DNA of 64,000 nucleotides from Micromonospora craniellae (GCF_014764405.1 NZ_CP061725.1:1178001-1242000); one strand, 5' to 3'. Positions 44,147 through 52,998 are shown, counted from the stretch's first letter. The notes: generated by a model from the sequence alone, not told the origin. Numbers and translations: made by a program.

Positions 44147-45322
44147 TCAGCGCGGCGTCCGCAGCGCGGCCGCCCGGCGGGCCCGGTCGACGGCCGCCGG
44201 CAGGGCGGCGATGAGCGCGTCGACCTCCCCGGCGGTGCTGGTGTGACCGAGCGAGAAGCGCAGCGAGGACCGGGCCCGGTCGTCGTCGGCACCCATCGCG
44301 AGCAGCACGTGCGAGGGCTGCGCCACCCCGGCGGAGCAGGCCGAACCGGTCGAGCAGGCGATGCCCTGGGCGTCCAGCAGGAGCAGCAGCGCGTCGCCCT
44401 CGCAGCCGGGGAACGAGAAGTGCGCGTTGCCGGGCAGCCGGTCCGTCGGGTCACCGTTGAAGACCACCTCGGGCACCGCCTGCCGGACCCGGTGGACCAG
44501 GTCGTCGCGGAGCGCGGCGACCCGGGTGGCGTACTCCTGCTGGCCCTTGACCGCCGCCTCGACGGCGACCGCGAAGGCGACGATGCCGGCGGTGTCCAGG
44601 GTGCCGGAGCGCACGTCGCGCTCCTGGCCGCCGCCGTGCAGCAACGGCACCGCGGCGACGTCCCGGCCCAGCAGCAGCGCACCGATGCCGACCGGGCCGC
44701 CGAGCTTGTGGCCGGTCACGGTGAGCGCGGCGGCGCCGCTGGCGGCGAAGTCGACCGGCACCTGGCCAACCGCCTGGATCGCGTCGGTGTGGAACGGGAC
44801 GCCGTACTCGGCCGCGACCGCGGCCAGTTCGCCGATGTGCTGGACGGTGCCGACCTCGTTGTTCGCCCACATGGCGGTGACCACGGCCACCCGGTCGCCG
44901 TGCGCGGCCAGTTCGGCGCGCAGCGCGTCGAGGTGCAGCCGACCCGTGCCGTCGACCGGCAACAGGCCCACCTCGGCGCCCTCGTGCCCGCCCAGCCAGT
45001 CCACCGCGTCGAGCACCGCGTGGTGCTCGATCGCGCTGGAGACCACCCGGGTCCGCTCGCCGTCGGCGGCCCGGCGCGCCCAGAAGATGCCCTTGACCGC
45101 GAGGTTGTCGCTCTCCGTACCGCCGCCGGTGAAGATCACCTCGGACGGCCGGGCGCCCAGCGCGGCGGCCACCCGTTCCCGCGACTCCTCGACCCGCCGC
45201 CGGGCACGCCGGCCGGACGCGTGCAGGGAAGACGCGTTGCCGACCTCGCGGGCGGTCGCGACGTACGCCTCCAGTGCCTCGTCGAGCATCGGAGTGGTCG
45301 CGGCATGATCCAGGTAAGCCAT
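44147..45322 (-). CDS. Cysteine desulfurase (NifS/IscS type)
   Basis: 391 aa PLP enzyme that releases sulfur from cysteine as an enzyme persulfide. Motifs: YLDHAATTP at the start, GGTESDNLAVKG, the PLP Lys in VTGHKLGGPVG (about residue 200) and the active Cys in CSTGSACSAG (about 325). It sits 77 bp upstream of mnmA and probably feeds sulfur to tRNA thiolation; no IscU or SUF genes are adjacent. ATG at 45322 (a GTG sits immediately before it). Confidence 0.94.
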   Translation of the reverse strand: MAYLDHAATTPMLDEALEAYVATAREVGNASSLHASGRRARRRVEESRERVAAALGARPSEVIFTGGGTESDNLAVKGIFWARRAADGERTRVVSSAIEHHAVLDAVDWLGGHEGAEVGLLPVDGTGRLHLDALRAELAAHGDRVAVVTAMWANNEVGTVQHIGELAAVAAEYGVPFHTDAIQAVGQVPVDFAASGAAALTVTGHKLGGPVGIGALLLGRDVAAVPLLHGGGQERDVRSGTLDTAGIVAFAVAVEAAVKGQQEYATRVAALRDDLVHRVRQAVPEVVFNGDPTDRLPGNAHFSFPGCEGDALLLLLDAQGIACSTGSACSAGVAQPSHVLLAMGADDDRARSSLRFSLGHTSTAGEVDALIAALPAAVDRARRAAALRTPR

Positions 45323-45509
45323 CACGGTTCAGCCTAACGACCGGGCCCCCCTGGGCCGCAGTCCGGAGGCACTGGTCGGGATTGCCGAGCTTCAGCGAAT
45401 CTCCCGGCCGTCCCGGGGTACTACAAGGTCCGGCGCACCGACCGCCCAGCGTCGACCTCGGGCAGTACTCTGTTGTCGACATCTCCGCCCGTTGAGGGCC
45501 CCTTGACGG

Positions 45510-45552
45510 GCTGATCGGCGGGCCGGATCAGCTCCCCGGCCCGCCGATCAGC
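45510..45552 (-). terminator. Hairpin downstream of etfA, second of a tandem pair
   Basis: Seventeen-bp perfect stem (45510-45526 with 45536-45552), 9-nt loop. The loop and right flank share the direct repeat gatcagctcc. It lies just beyond the terminator at 45572-45603 in the transcription direction. Confidence 0.6.
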
Positions 45553-45571
45553 TCCCTCGGCGCAGACGACG

Positions 45572-45603
45572 AAGCCGCCGCCCGGACACCCGGGCGGCGG
45601 CTT
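45572..45603 (-). terminator. Terminator of the etfBA operon
   Basis: Fourteen-bp perfect stem AAGCCGCCGCCCGG with its complement (45590-45603), loop acac, starting 14 bp after the etfA stop. Confidence 0.8.
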
Positions 45604-45616
45604 GCGCGGTCACGCC

Positions 45617-46576
45617 TCACTTGCGCTTGCGGATCTCCTCGGCGGCCTGCGGGACGATCTTGAACAGGTCGCCGACCACGCCGAAGTCGGCCAGCTCGAA
45701 GATCGGCGCTTCGCCGTCCTTGTTGACCGCGACGATCGTCTTCGAGGTCTGCATGCCGGCCCGGTGCTGGATCGCACCGGAGATGCCGAGCGCCACATAG
45801 AGCTGCGGTGCGACGGTCTTGCCGGTCTGGCCGATCTGGAACTGGTGCGGGTAGTAGCCGGAGTCGACGGCGGCCCGGGACGCGCCGACCGCACCGCCGA
45901 GCAGGTCGGCCAGTTCCTCGACCAGCTTGAAGTTGTCGGCGTTGCCGACACCACGACCGCCGGAGACGACCACGCCTGCCTCGGTGAGCTCGGGGCGCGA
46001 GCCCTTCTGCTCGGCAACCCGGTCCACGACCTTGGCCAGCTTGTCGGTGTCGCTGACGGTCACGGTGAGCTGCTCCACCGCCGGGGTGGCGGCGGCGGGA
46101 GCCGGGGTGACCGAGTTCGGCCGGACGGTGACCAGCGGCAGGCCACGGGTCACCTTGGACGTGACCACGGCCGAGCCGGCGAAGGCCACCTGGGTGGCGG
46201 TGCCGTCGGCGGCCAGGGCCACCACGTCGGTCAGGATGCCGTTGTCCAGCTTCACCGCCAGGCGGGCGGCGATCTCCTTGCCCTCCTGCGACGAGGCGAG
46301 CAGCACGGCGGCCGGCTGGACCCGCGCGACCAGGTCGGCGACCACGGTGGCCTTGGGGGCCACCAGGTAGCCGTCGATCTCCGCGCCCTCGGCGGCGTAG
46401 ATCTTCTCCGCGCCGTACTCGCCCAGCTTGCCGGCGAGCGCGTCGGCGGCACCGGCGCCGCCGAGCACCACCGCCGTCGGAGTGCCCAGCTCGCGCGCGA
46501 GGGTGAGCATCTCCAGGGTGACCTTCTTGACGCCGAACTCCCGCGTGGCTTCGACGACGACGAGAACCTCAGACAT
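45617..46576 (-). CDS. etfA: Electron transfer flavoprotein alpha subunit
   Basis: 319 aa. N-terminal alpha/beta domain starting SEVLVVVEATREFGVKKVTLEM, and the C-terminal FAD domain with the signature from PQLYVALGISGAIQHRAGMQ to IVAVNKDGEAPIFELAD. It carries electrons from acyl-CoA dehydrogenases to the quinone pool as a heterodimer with EtfB. The start is ATG 46576, 12 bp after the etfB stop. Confidence 0.96.
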   Translation of the reverse strand: MSEVLVVVEATREFGVKKVTLEMLTLARELGTPTAVVLGGAGAADALAGKLGEYGAEKIYAAEGAEIDGYLVAPKATVVADLVARVQPAAVLLASSQEGKEIAARLAVKLDNGILTDVVALAADGTATQVAFAGSAVVTSKVTRGLPLVTVRPNSVTPAPAAATPAVEQLTVTVSDTDKLAKVVDRVAEQKGSRPELTEAGVVVSGGRGVGNADNFKLVEELADLLGGAVGASRAAVDSGYYPHQFQIGQTGKTVAPQLYVALGISGAIQHRAGMQTSKTIVAVNKDGEAPIFELADFGVVGDLFKIVPQAAEEIRKRK

Positions 46577-46588
46577 ATCCCACACCCC

Positions 46589-47368
46589 TCACACGAACTT
46601 CTCGGTGGCGAGGAACTCGACCAACTGGACGCCACCGGAGCCGTCGTCGGTGACCTTCACCCCACCGGAACGCGGCGGGCGCTTGCTGTGCGAAAGCACC
46701 GTGCTGGTCGCTCCCTCGAAGCCCACCTCGGCGGCGGCCACGCCCAGGTCGGCCAGGGCGAGCGTCTGCACCGGCTTCTTCTTCGCGGCCATGATCCCCT
46801 TGAACGACGGGTACCGCGGCTCGTTGATGGTGTCCCACACCGAGACCACGGCCGGCGTCGAGGCGGTGACCACCTCGTAGCCCTCCTCGGTCTGCCGCTC
46901 CACCGTCAGCGTGCTCCCGTCGACGGTGAGCTTGCGGGCGCCGGTCAGGGCCGCCACCCCCAGCCGCTCGGCCAGCATGTGCGGCAGCACCTGTACCCGG
47001 CCGTCGGTCGACTCGGCACCGCAGAGCACCAGGTCCGCGCCGAGCTGGCCCAGCGCCGCGGCCAGCACCTTCGAGGTGGACACCGCGCAGGAGCCGTGCA
47101 GCGCGTCGTCCACCACGTGCACCGCCTTGTCCGGCCCCATCGACAGCGCCTTACGGATCGACTCGGTCGCCCGGTCCGGCCCCATGGTCAGGATCGTCAC
47201 CTCGCCGCCATGCGCCTCCTTGATCTTCAACGCCTCCTCGATGGCATATTCGTCCATCTCGTTGATGACGTTGTTCGCCGAACCGCGGTCGACAGTGTTG
47301 TCGTCAGGACGCAGGTTGCGGTCCGCGCCCGAATCGGGCACCTGCTTGACGAGTACGACGATGTTCAT
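46589..47368 (-). CDS. etfB: Electron transfer flavoprotein beta subunit
   Basis: 259 aa, usual EtfB length. Begins MNIVVLVKQVPDSGADRNL, with the AMP-binding region NEMDEYAIEEALKIKE and the ETF-beta signature around VDGSTLTVERQTEEGYEVV. ATG at 47368; GGAGGG lies about 14 nt upstream. First gene of etfBA. The 194 bp upstream region (47369-47562) should hold the promoter, but no convincing elements stand out. Confidence 0.95.
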   Translation of the reverse strand: MNIVVLVKQVPDSGADRNLRPDDNTVDRGSANNVINEMDEYAIEEALKIKEAHGGEVTILTMGPDRATESIRKALSMGPDKAVHVVDDALHGSCAVSTSKVLAAALGQLGADLVLCGAESTDGRVQVLPHMLAERLGVAALTGARKLTVDGSTLTVERQTEEGYEVVTASTPAVVSVWDTINEPRYPSFKGIMAAKKKPVQTLALADLGVAAAEVGFEGATSTVLSHSKRPPRSGGVKVTDDGSGGVQLVEFLATEKFV

Positions 47369-47562
47369 CGCGCTTCGACGACCCTCCTGCTGTGGTGGTG
47401 TGCTCAATCGCCCCCGGTCTGGGGCGCAGCCTTGCGTGTCTGTTGCCGTCAGGTCAACCGTGGGCTGCTGTGCAGTTGCCCACGGCGCGATGTTACCTGT
47501 CGGTAGCATAGGCTTCCCCGAGCGACCGACGTGACGCAGCTCACCACAGCCGCGCGGCTGTC

Positions 47563-47970
47563 TCAGGACGACTCGCCCAGCACGTCCCTGATCCGGTCGA
47601 TCGCCTCGGCCTCGGCCGGACTGACTCCCCGGTGGGCACGCGCGGTCCGGTCCGCGGCGGCCAGCACCACCTCGCGGTAGACCCCGACGTCCTGCGGCGC
47701 CTTCTCGGTGAGGATCCCGAGTGCCCGACGCAGCGCCGGCAGCACCACCGACTCGATCTCCAACGCCGAGTCGCGCGGCAGCTTCGGCAGCGGTCCGCTG
47801 GTCAGCGCCTCTCTCACCACCCCGCTGGCGCCGGAGATCGCTCCGGAGGCGGCGAAGCTCTCCCGGAAGACCGCCAGCAGGCCGGGCTCGGCGTTCGAGA
47901 CCATGAGGACCGCGCCGAAGGCGCCTGTCTTGAGGGTCAGCTTCTCCTCGTCGGTCAGCCGCTGCGTCAT
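47563..47970 (-). CDS. Hypothetical protein, 135 aa
   Basis: Helical, soluble protein: MTQRLTDEEKLTLKTGAFG at the start, a central region with Gly/Ser turns, and a second helical half ending VSPAEAEAIDRIRDVLGESS. Not recognised. Its ATG lies 2 nt after the stop of the GNAT gene, so the two are translationally coupled. The frame is well supported by codon use. Confidence 0.7.
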   Translation of the reverse strand: MTQRLTDEEKLTLKTGAFGAVLMVSNAEPGLLAVFRESFAASGAISGASGVVREALTSGPLPKLPRDSALEIESVVLPALRRALGILTEKAPQDVGVYREVVLAAADRTARAHRGVSPAEAEAIDRIRDVLGESS

Positions 47971-47972
47971 GA

Positions 47973-48770
47973 TCACGGAGTGTAGACGTAGGGCGTGGTC
48001 GTGGAGACCGCGACGAGACCGAGCCGCTCCAACAGCGGACGACTCTCCGCGCCGGCGTCGACCTGCAACAGCGTCCGGTCGCGCTGACCGGCGGACCGGG
48101 CCCGGTAGGTGACCAGCGCCCGGTAGATCCCCTGACCTCGCCACTCCGGACGGGTCGAGCCGCCCCACAACGTGGCGAAGGTGCTCTCCGCCGGGTACCG
48201 CACCCAGCCCGCGCTGACCAGCGTCCGATCCGCCTCGGCCACCACCACCGTGATCGACTGCGGGTCGGCCGCGATCTCCCGCGCCAGCCCGTCGGCCAGA
48301 CCGGACAGGTCCCCGCCCCAGAGCTCCGTCTCCAGCTCCGCGATCCGGTCCAGGTCCGCCCGACCGGTCACCTCGCGCAGGCGTACGCCCTCCGGCACGA
48401 CCGGCAACGCGGAGGCCAGCGACGCGACCGGCCCGACCAGCACGGACTCCTCCGCCTCCGGCGTGAACCCGGCCGCGCGCAGCCGCTGCGGCAGGTCGGC
48501 CGGCTCGTCGTGACCGTGCAGCTTCCACTCCACCGGCTCGCCCCGCTCGACCGCGATCGCCACCTGCCGGCCGATCAACTCGTCCAGCTCGGCGCCGGTC
48601 AGGCCGCCGAGATCGCGATAGGTCACCAGGACCCTGCCGTCCAGCCCGAGCACCCGGAACACCGGACCGTCCCGCTCCACCGAGACCCCGTCCGGCACCG
48701 GATCGGGCAGCCCCGGCCGAAGCTGGGTGTCGTACGTCGTACGCAACGTGATCGCGTCAAGATCCGCCAT
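47973..48770 (-). CDS. GNAT-family N-acetyltransferase
   Basis: 265 aa. An N-terminal domain of about 120 residues precedes the GNAT fold. The acetyl-CoA-binding motif is TRPEWRGQGIYRALVTYRA near residue 205, and the C-terminal strand (LLERLGLVAVSTTTPYVYTP) closes the fold. Substrate unknown. ATG at 48770. It forms a two-gene unit with the 135-aa protein. Confidence 0.85.
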   Translation of the reverse strand: MADLDAITLRTTYDTQLRPGLPDPVPDGVSVERDGPVFRVLGLDGRVLVTYRDLGGLTGAELDELIGRQVAIAVERGEPVEWKLHGHDEPADLPQRLRAAGFTPEAEESVLVGPVASLASALPVVPEGVRLREVTGRADLDRIAELETELWGGDLSGLADGLAREIAADPQSITVVVAEADRTLVSAGWVRYPAESTFATLWGGSTRPEWRGQGIYRALVTYRARSAGQRDRTLLQVDAGAESRPLLERLGLVAVSTTTPYVYTP

Positions 48771-48931
48771 GTTTCCATCTATGCCCTATCGGAACCCGGA
48801 TAATCACCTGCGTGCAGCAGTTGATCAAAAACTGGTTCGCCCCCCGGAGATGCGCCGGATTCGCCCTGCTCGGCGTGCTGCTGGTGCTGCGCGGGGTGTG
48901 ACCATCCCGTCGGGTAGGACATGATGGGTAC

Positions 48932-49348
48932 ATGGCCCGGCTGTACATCCTCCTCTTCGTGGTGCAGGTCGTCCTCGCCGTCTGCGCCCTGATCAGCTGC
49001 CTGTCCGCCGAGGAAGACGACATCCGTCACCTACCCCGGATCGCCTGGGTGCTGATGATCCTCTTCGCCCCGCTGATCGGCTCGATCGCCTGGTTCGTCG
49101 CCGGGCGGAAGCGCAGGACCGACGGTGGCGGCATGTGGTCGACGGGCGCGCGACCGGCCGAGCGGGGGCCTCAGCGGCCCCTCGCCCCGGACGACGACCC
49201 CGAGTTCCTGCGCTCGATCGAGGAGCGGTCCCGCAAGGAGGACCAGCAGCTCTTCCAGCGCTGGGAGGAGGACCTGCGTCGGCGCGAGGACGACCTGCGC
49301 CGACGCGAGGGAGACCCGCCGCGCGAGGGACCCCGCCCCGAGGTGTGA
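48932..49348 (+). CDS. Small membrane protein with phospholipase D N-terminal-like (PLDc_N) domain
   Basis: 138 aa. Two membrane helices (about residues 4-24 and 36-57) joined by a short charged loop; the pattern LPRIAWVLMILFAPLIGSIAWFVAGR is characteristic of PLDc_N. The cytoplasmic tail is long and charged, ending in an RRREDDLRRREGD coiled-coil-like stretch. No PLD catalytic HKD motif, so it is not an enzyme. CATGAT 6 nt before the ATG with no ribosome site suggests a leaderless start. Confidence 0.85.
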   Translation: MARLYILLFVVQVVLAVCALISCLSAEEDDIRHLPRIAWVLMILFAPLIGSIAWFVAGRKRRTDGGGMWSTGARPAERGPQRPLAPDDDPEFLRSIEERSRKEDQQLFQRWEEDLRRREDDLRRREGDPPREGPRPEV

Positions 49349-49369
49349 CCGCCGGGGCGGGGCTCGTGC

Positions 49370-50992
49370 TCAAGCCAGGTTCGAGGAGCGGGGGTACGCG
49401 TCGGCCGGGTCGGTGAGCACGTTGACCAGGTACGGCACTCTCGCGTCGAACGCCCGCGTCAGGGCGGGGCCCAGGTCGGCCGCCTTGGCGACCGTCTCCC
49501 CCGCACCGCCGAGCGCGCTCACCACGTGGTCGTACCGCAGCTCGGGCTGGAGGTCGGCGGCGACGTCGTAGCCGTACATAGCGCGCATCGGGTGCTTCTC
49601 CAGGCCCCAGATGCCGTTGTTGCCGACCACGATCACCACCGGCAACTTCTGCCGGACCAGGGACTCGACGTCCATCAGCGAGAACCCGGCGGCGCCGTCG
49701 CCCATCAGCACGCAGACCTGCCGGTCCGGGTGGGTGATCCGGGCCCCCATCGCGTAGCCCATGCCGGTGCCGAGGCAGCCGTACGGGCCCGGGTCGAGCC
49801 AGGTGCCGGGCTGGGCCGGTTCCAGGTAGCGCCCGGCGTACGAGACGAAGTCACCGCCGTCGCCGATGGTGACCGCGTCGGGGGCGAGGACCTTGCGCAG
49901 TTCCCCGTAGACGCGGGCGGGTCGGATCGGGTCCGTCTCGGCGGCCATCTCCTCGGCGTCGCGGGCCTTGGCGGCGTCCTCGGCGGTGCGCAACTGCGCC
50001 ACCCAGTCGGCGTGGTCGACCCGGTCGCCGGTGTACTCGGCGAACGCGGTGAGCACGGCCCGCAGGTCACCCGCGGGAGCGGCGGCCGGCTCGACGTGTG
50101 AGGCGCGCTGGCTCGGCGCGTCCACCACGTGCACCACCTGGGCGTCGCCGAAATCGCCGAAGGAGAGCCGGAAGTCCAGCGGGGTGCCGACCACGACGAC
50201 CACGTCGGCGCCGGAGAGGGCTACCCGGCGGGCCTTGGCGAAGGCCAGCGGGTGCTCCGGTGGCAGGGCGCCCCGGCCCATGCCGTTGGTGAACACCGGC
50301 ACGGTGAGCGCCTCGGCGGCGGCGCGCAACGCGTCCACGGCGTCACCGGCGTACACGTCGGAACCGGCGACGATGACCGGGCGGGCCGCACCGGCGATCA
50401 GCCGCGCGGCGCGGGCCACCTCGTCGGGGTCGGCCTCGACCGCCTCGACGCCCGCCGCCGTCGGCAGTTCGGCGTCGCCCACCGAGAAGATCGCCTCCAG
50501 CGGGAAGTCGAGGAAGACCGGCCCCCGGTGCGGGGTGAGCGCGGTGCGCAGCGCGGCGGCGACGGCCCGGGGGATGTCGTCGGCGGTGAACACCGTCTCG
50601 GCGTGCTTGGTGACCGGGGCGACCAGCGGCAGGTGGTCCATCTCCTGGAGGCTGCCCGAGCCCCAGCGGAACTGCGGGGCCCGGCCGCCCAGCACCAGCA
50701 CCGGCGAGGCGTTGAAGTACGCGCTGGTCAGGCCGGAGACGCCGTTGGTCACGCCCGGTCCGGCGGTGAGCACGGCCATGCCTGGGCGACGCTGGAGCTT
50801 CGCCACCGCCTCCGCGGCGAAGACCGCCGACTGCTCGTGCCGCACGTCGTAGATCGGGAAGTCGGACTTGTACGCGGCGTCGTAGAGCGGGAACACGTGC
50901 CCGCCGGAAAGGGTGAACATCTCCCGCACCCCGTACGCGCGCAGCGCCGCGAGCGCGAGTTCCCCGCCGTGCCCCTCGATCCGCTCCGTCAT
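49370..50992 (-). CDS. Acetolactate synthase-like thiamine-pyrophosphate enzyme
   Basis: 540 aa. All three TPP-enzyme domains are present: catalytic Glu in VRHEQSAVFAAEA (about residue 50), a central domain (residues about 190-330), and the TPP signature GDGAAGFSLMDVES ending in VGNNGIWG (about 430-460). It is paralogous to IlvB but lacks the long N-tail and has no regulatory subunit beside it, so a biosynthetic role is unlikely. Oxalyl-CoA decarboxylase- or benzoylformate decarboxylase-like activities are options. ATG 50992 follows AAGGAG. An enoyl-CoA hydratase gene lies just upstream. Confidence 0.85.
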   Translation of the reverse strand: MTERIEGHGGELALAALRAYGVREMFTLSGGHVFPLYDAAYKSDFPIYDVRHEQSAVFAAEAVAKLQRRPGMAVLTAGPGVTNGVSGLTSAYFNASPVLVLGGRAPQFRWGSGSLQEMDHLPLVAPVTKHAETVFTADDIPRAVAAALRTALTPHRGPVFLDFPLEAIFSVGDAELPTAAGVEAVEADPDEVARAARLIAGAARPVIVAGSDVYAGDAVDALRAAAEALTVPVFTNGMGRGALPPEHPLAFAKARRVALSGADVVVVVGTPLDFRLSFGDFGDAQVVHVVDAPSQRASHVEPAAAPAGDLRAVLTAFAEYTGDRVDHADWVAQLRTAEDAAKARDAEEMAAETDPIRPARVYGELRKVLAPDAVTIGDGGDFVSYAGRYLEPAQPGTWLDPGPYGCLGTGMGYAMGARITHPDRQVCVLMGDGAAGFSLMDVESLVRQKLPVVIVVGNNGIWGLEKHPMRAMYGYDVAADLQPELRYDHVVSALGGAGETVAKAADLGPALTRAFDARVPYLVNVLTDPADAYPRSSNLA

Positions 50993-51060
50993 TCCCGCTC
51001 CTTCTCGTCGGCCGACCGGAGTCACACGCTACTGGCCGGTAGCTGGAATGTGAACCGTCT

Positions 51061-51834
51061 TCATCGACCGGTGAAGTCCGGCTTCCGCTTCGCCACGAAC
51101 GCCGCCATCCCCTCCCGCCGGTCGTCGGTGGCGAACAGCGCCGCGAAGAGCTGACTCTCCCAGGCCAGCGCGGAGTTCAGGTCCATGTCCAGGCCGCCGT
51201 CCACGGCGAGCTTCGCCGCCCGTAGCGCCTGCACCGGGCCACGCAGGTACGGCTGCACCAGCGCCACCGCCGCGTCGTAGACCTCGCCGGCCGGCGCGAC
51301 CCGGTCGGCCAGACCGATCCGCAACGCCTCCTGCGCGTCCACCATCCGGCCGGACATGATCAGATCCTTGGCGCGGGCCGGCCCGATCAGCCGGGCCAGC
51401 CGCTGGGTGCCGCCGGCACCGGGGATGATGCCGAGCTTGATCTCGGGCTGGCCGAGCTTGGCGTCCTCGGCCACCACCCGCCAGTCGCAGGCGAGCGCCA
51501 ACTCGCAGCCGCCACCGAGGGCGTACCCGGTGATCGCGGCCACCACCGGCTTGGAGATCCGGGCGATCGCGCCGAGCGCGCTGGACAGGTCGGCCGCCCG
51601 GTCGGCCATGTCCACGTAGGACATGTCGGCCATCTCCTTGATGTCCGCGCCGGCCGCGAAGACCTTCTCCCCGCCGTACACGATGACCGCGCGGACCTCG
51701 GGATCGGTGGTGGCGGCCGACGCGGCGGCCCGCAACTCCTCCTGCACCTGGGTGTTGAGCGCGTTCATCGGTGGCCGATCCAACCGGATGGTGCCGATGC
51801 CGTCCCTGGTCTCCAGCCGCACGAACTCGCCCAC
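51061..51834 (-). CDS. Enoyl-CoA hydratase/isomerase family protein
   Basis: 257 aa crotonase. Oxyanion-hole segments are FAAGADIKEM (about residue 62) and ITGYALGGGCELALACDWRV (about 100), with catalytic Glu in QPEIKLGIIPGAGGTQRL (about 130), all typical of active short-chain hydratases. The GTG at 51834 (VGEFVRLETRDG) is chosen since GAGGG lies 5-6 nt upstream. Upstream of the TPP enzyme, 68 bp apart, so possibly one unit acting on a CoA-linked acid. Confidence 0.93.
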   Translation of the reverse strand: MGEFVRLETRDGIGTIRLDRPPMNALNTQVQEELRAAASAATTDPEVRAVIVYGGEKVFAAGADIKEMADMSYVDMADRAADLSSALGAIARISKPVVAAITGYALGGGCELALACDWRVVAEDAKLGQPEIKLGIIPGAGGTQRLARLIGPARAKDLIMSGRMVDAQEALRIGLADRVAPAGEVYDAAVALVQPYLRGPVQALRAAKLAVDGGLDMDLNSALAWESQLFAALFATDDRREGMAAFVAKRKPDFTGR

Positions 51835-51934
51835 GCTGACCCTCACTTCCTCGTTGAAGTCGCGTGCCAACCTTACGGCGCACCTGGTCGGGCACGTAGT
51901 CTGGCTGCCAGTCCCACCACCCGGAGTTCCCGCG

Positions 51935-52414
51935 ATGGTCACGTACTACGACGACAGGTCCGTTCAGGTCACCTCCAGTGCCGTCACCGTCGACGGCGAC
52001 TCGTACCCGCTGACCGAGATCAGCGAGGTCTGGCACCACCGGGGCAACCTGTCCTGGCGGGTGCTGGCCGGACGCGGCGCCCTCGGCGCGGCGATGATCG
52101 TCCCGCTGGTCTTCGCCGTCATCGGCATCGCCGTCGGCATCTGGCTCGACCGGTCGCCGACCGTCACCGTCGCCATCATCGGCACCTCCGTGCTGATCGG
52201 TCTGGCCGCCCCACCGATCGCCGACCAACTCTTCGAGTACTTCGATCGCTCGTACGCCCGGGGCAGCCGCCAGCGGGAGGTCTGGATCCGCTGGCGCGGG
52301 CACCCTGTCCGGCTGCTCCAGACCCGCGACGCGCTGCGGTTCGGACAGATCTACCGCGCCGTGCAACGGGCCATGGAGGCGAGCGAACCGGCACGGCCGC
52401 CCCGCCGCCGCTGA
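51935..52414 (+). CDS. DUF6232-type membrane protein, copy 1
   Basis: 159 aa. N-terminal beta-rich segment (VTYYDDRSVQVTSSAVTVDGDSYPLTEISEVWHHRG), two membrane helices (about 53-73 and 80-100), then a short C-terminal domain (REVWIRWRGHPVRLLQTRDALRFGQIYRAVQRAME). It is paralogous to the next gene over its whole length. The two-helix layout with soluble ends resembles PH-like membrane sensors. Function unknown; GGAG precedes the ATG. Confidence 0.8.
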   Translation: MVTYYDDRSVQVTSSAVTVDGDSYPLTEISEVWHHRGNLSWRVLAGRGALGAAMIVPLVFAVIGIAVGIWLDRSPTVTVAIIGTSVLIGLAAPPIADQLFEYFDRSYARGSRQREVWIRWRGHPVRLLQTRDALRFGQIYRAVQRAMEASEPARPPRRR

Positions 52415-52470
52415 CCGCGCTGACCTCCACGGGACAGACACAGAACGCCCGGAGGTGGTTAGGCTTAGTG

Positions 52471-52953
52471 ATGGCGCTCTATTACCGGGACGACACGGTA
52501 CAGGTGACGTCGGAGTCGATCCGGGCCGGAGGACACGTCATCCCGATGCCCGAAGTGACCTACGTCTGGCACGCCAAGGGACAGACCACCCTCGCCGTCC
52601 GGGGGCGGGTGCTCGGCCGGGGGGTCCTGGTCCTGCTGCTGTCCCTGCCCCCGCTGGTCGGGCTGGTCTGTGTGATCTCGCTGGCCTGGTCCGCCTCGGA
52701 CCGGGGCGAGTGGATGCCCGCACTGATCGTCTTCGCCGCCTGTGTGGTCATCGCGCTGGCGCTGGTGCCGTTCCTGGAGATCCCGCTCGGTTGGCTCGAC
52801 CGCTCGTACGAGCGGGGCAACCGGGTCAACGAGCTGTGGGTGCAGTACCGGGGCCAGGAGGTGATGGTGCTGCGCACCCCCGACGCGTTGCGATTCGGGC
52901 AGATCTACCGGGCGGTGCAGCGCGCCGTCGAACAGCAGGGAGACCACTGGTGA
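52471..52953 (+). CDS. DUF6232-type membrane protein, copy 2
   Basis: 160 aa paralogue of the preceding gene: ALYYRDDTVQVTSESIRAGGHVIPMPEVTYVWHAKG, two helices (about 52-75 and 85-108), then NELWVQYRGQEVMVLRTPDALRFGQIYRAVQRAVE. The ends DALRFGQIYRAVQRA are identical in both copies, while the membrane parts have diverged. TAGGCT ends 5 nt before the ATG, so a leaderless start is possible; an adjacent GTG at 52468 is the alternative. Confidence 0.8.
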   Translation: MALYYRDDTVQVTSESIRAGGHVIPMPEVTYVWHAKGQTTLAVRGRVLGRGVLVLLLSLPPLVGLVCVISLAWSASDRGEWMPALIVFAACVVIALALVPFLEIPLGWLDRSYERGNRVNELWVQYRGQEVMVLRTPDALRFGQIYRAVQRAVEQQGDHW

Positions 52954-52998
52954 CCGGCCGCGCGGTGCCACTGGCCGGGGCGGCGCACACTTGACGCC

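Noticed and set aside
48757..49030. Minus-strand small open frames between the GNAT and PLDc_N-like genes
   Set aside because: They overlap the start of the plus-strand PLDc_N-like gene, which has a clear family motif; no ribosome sites.
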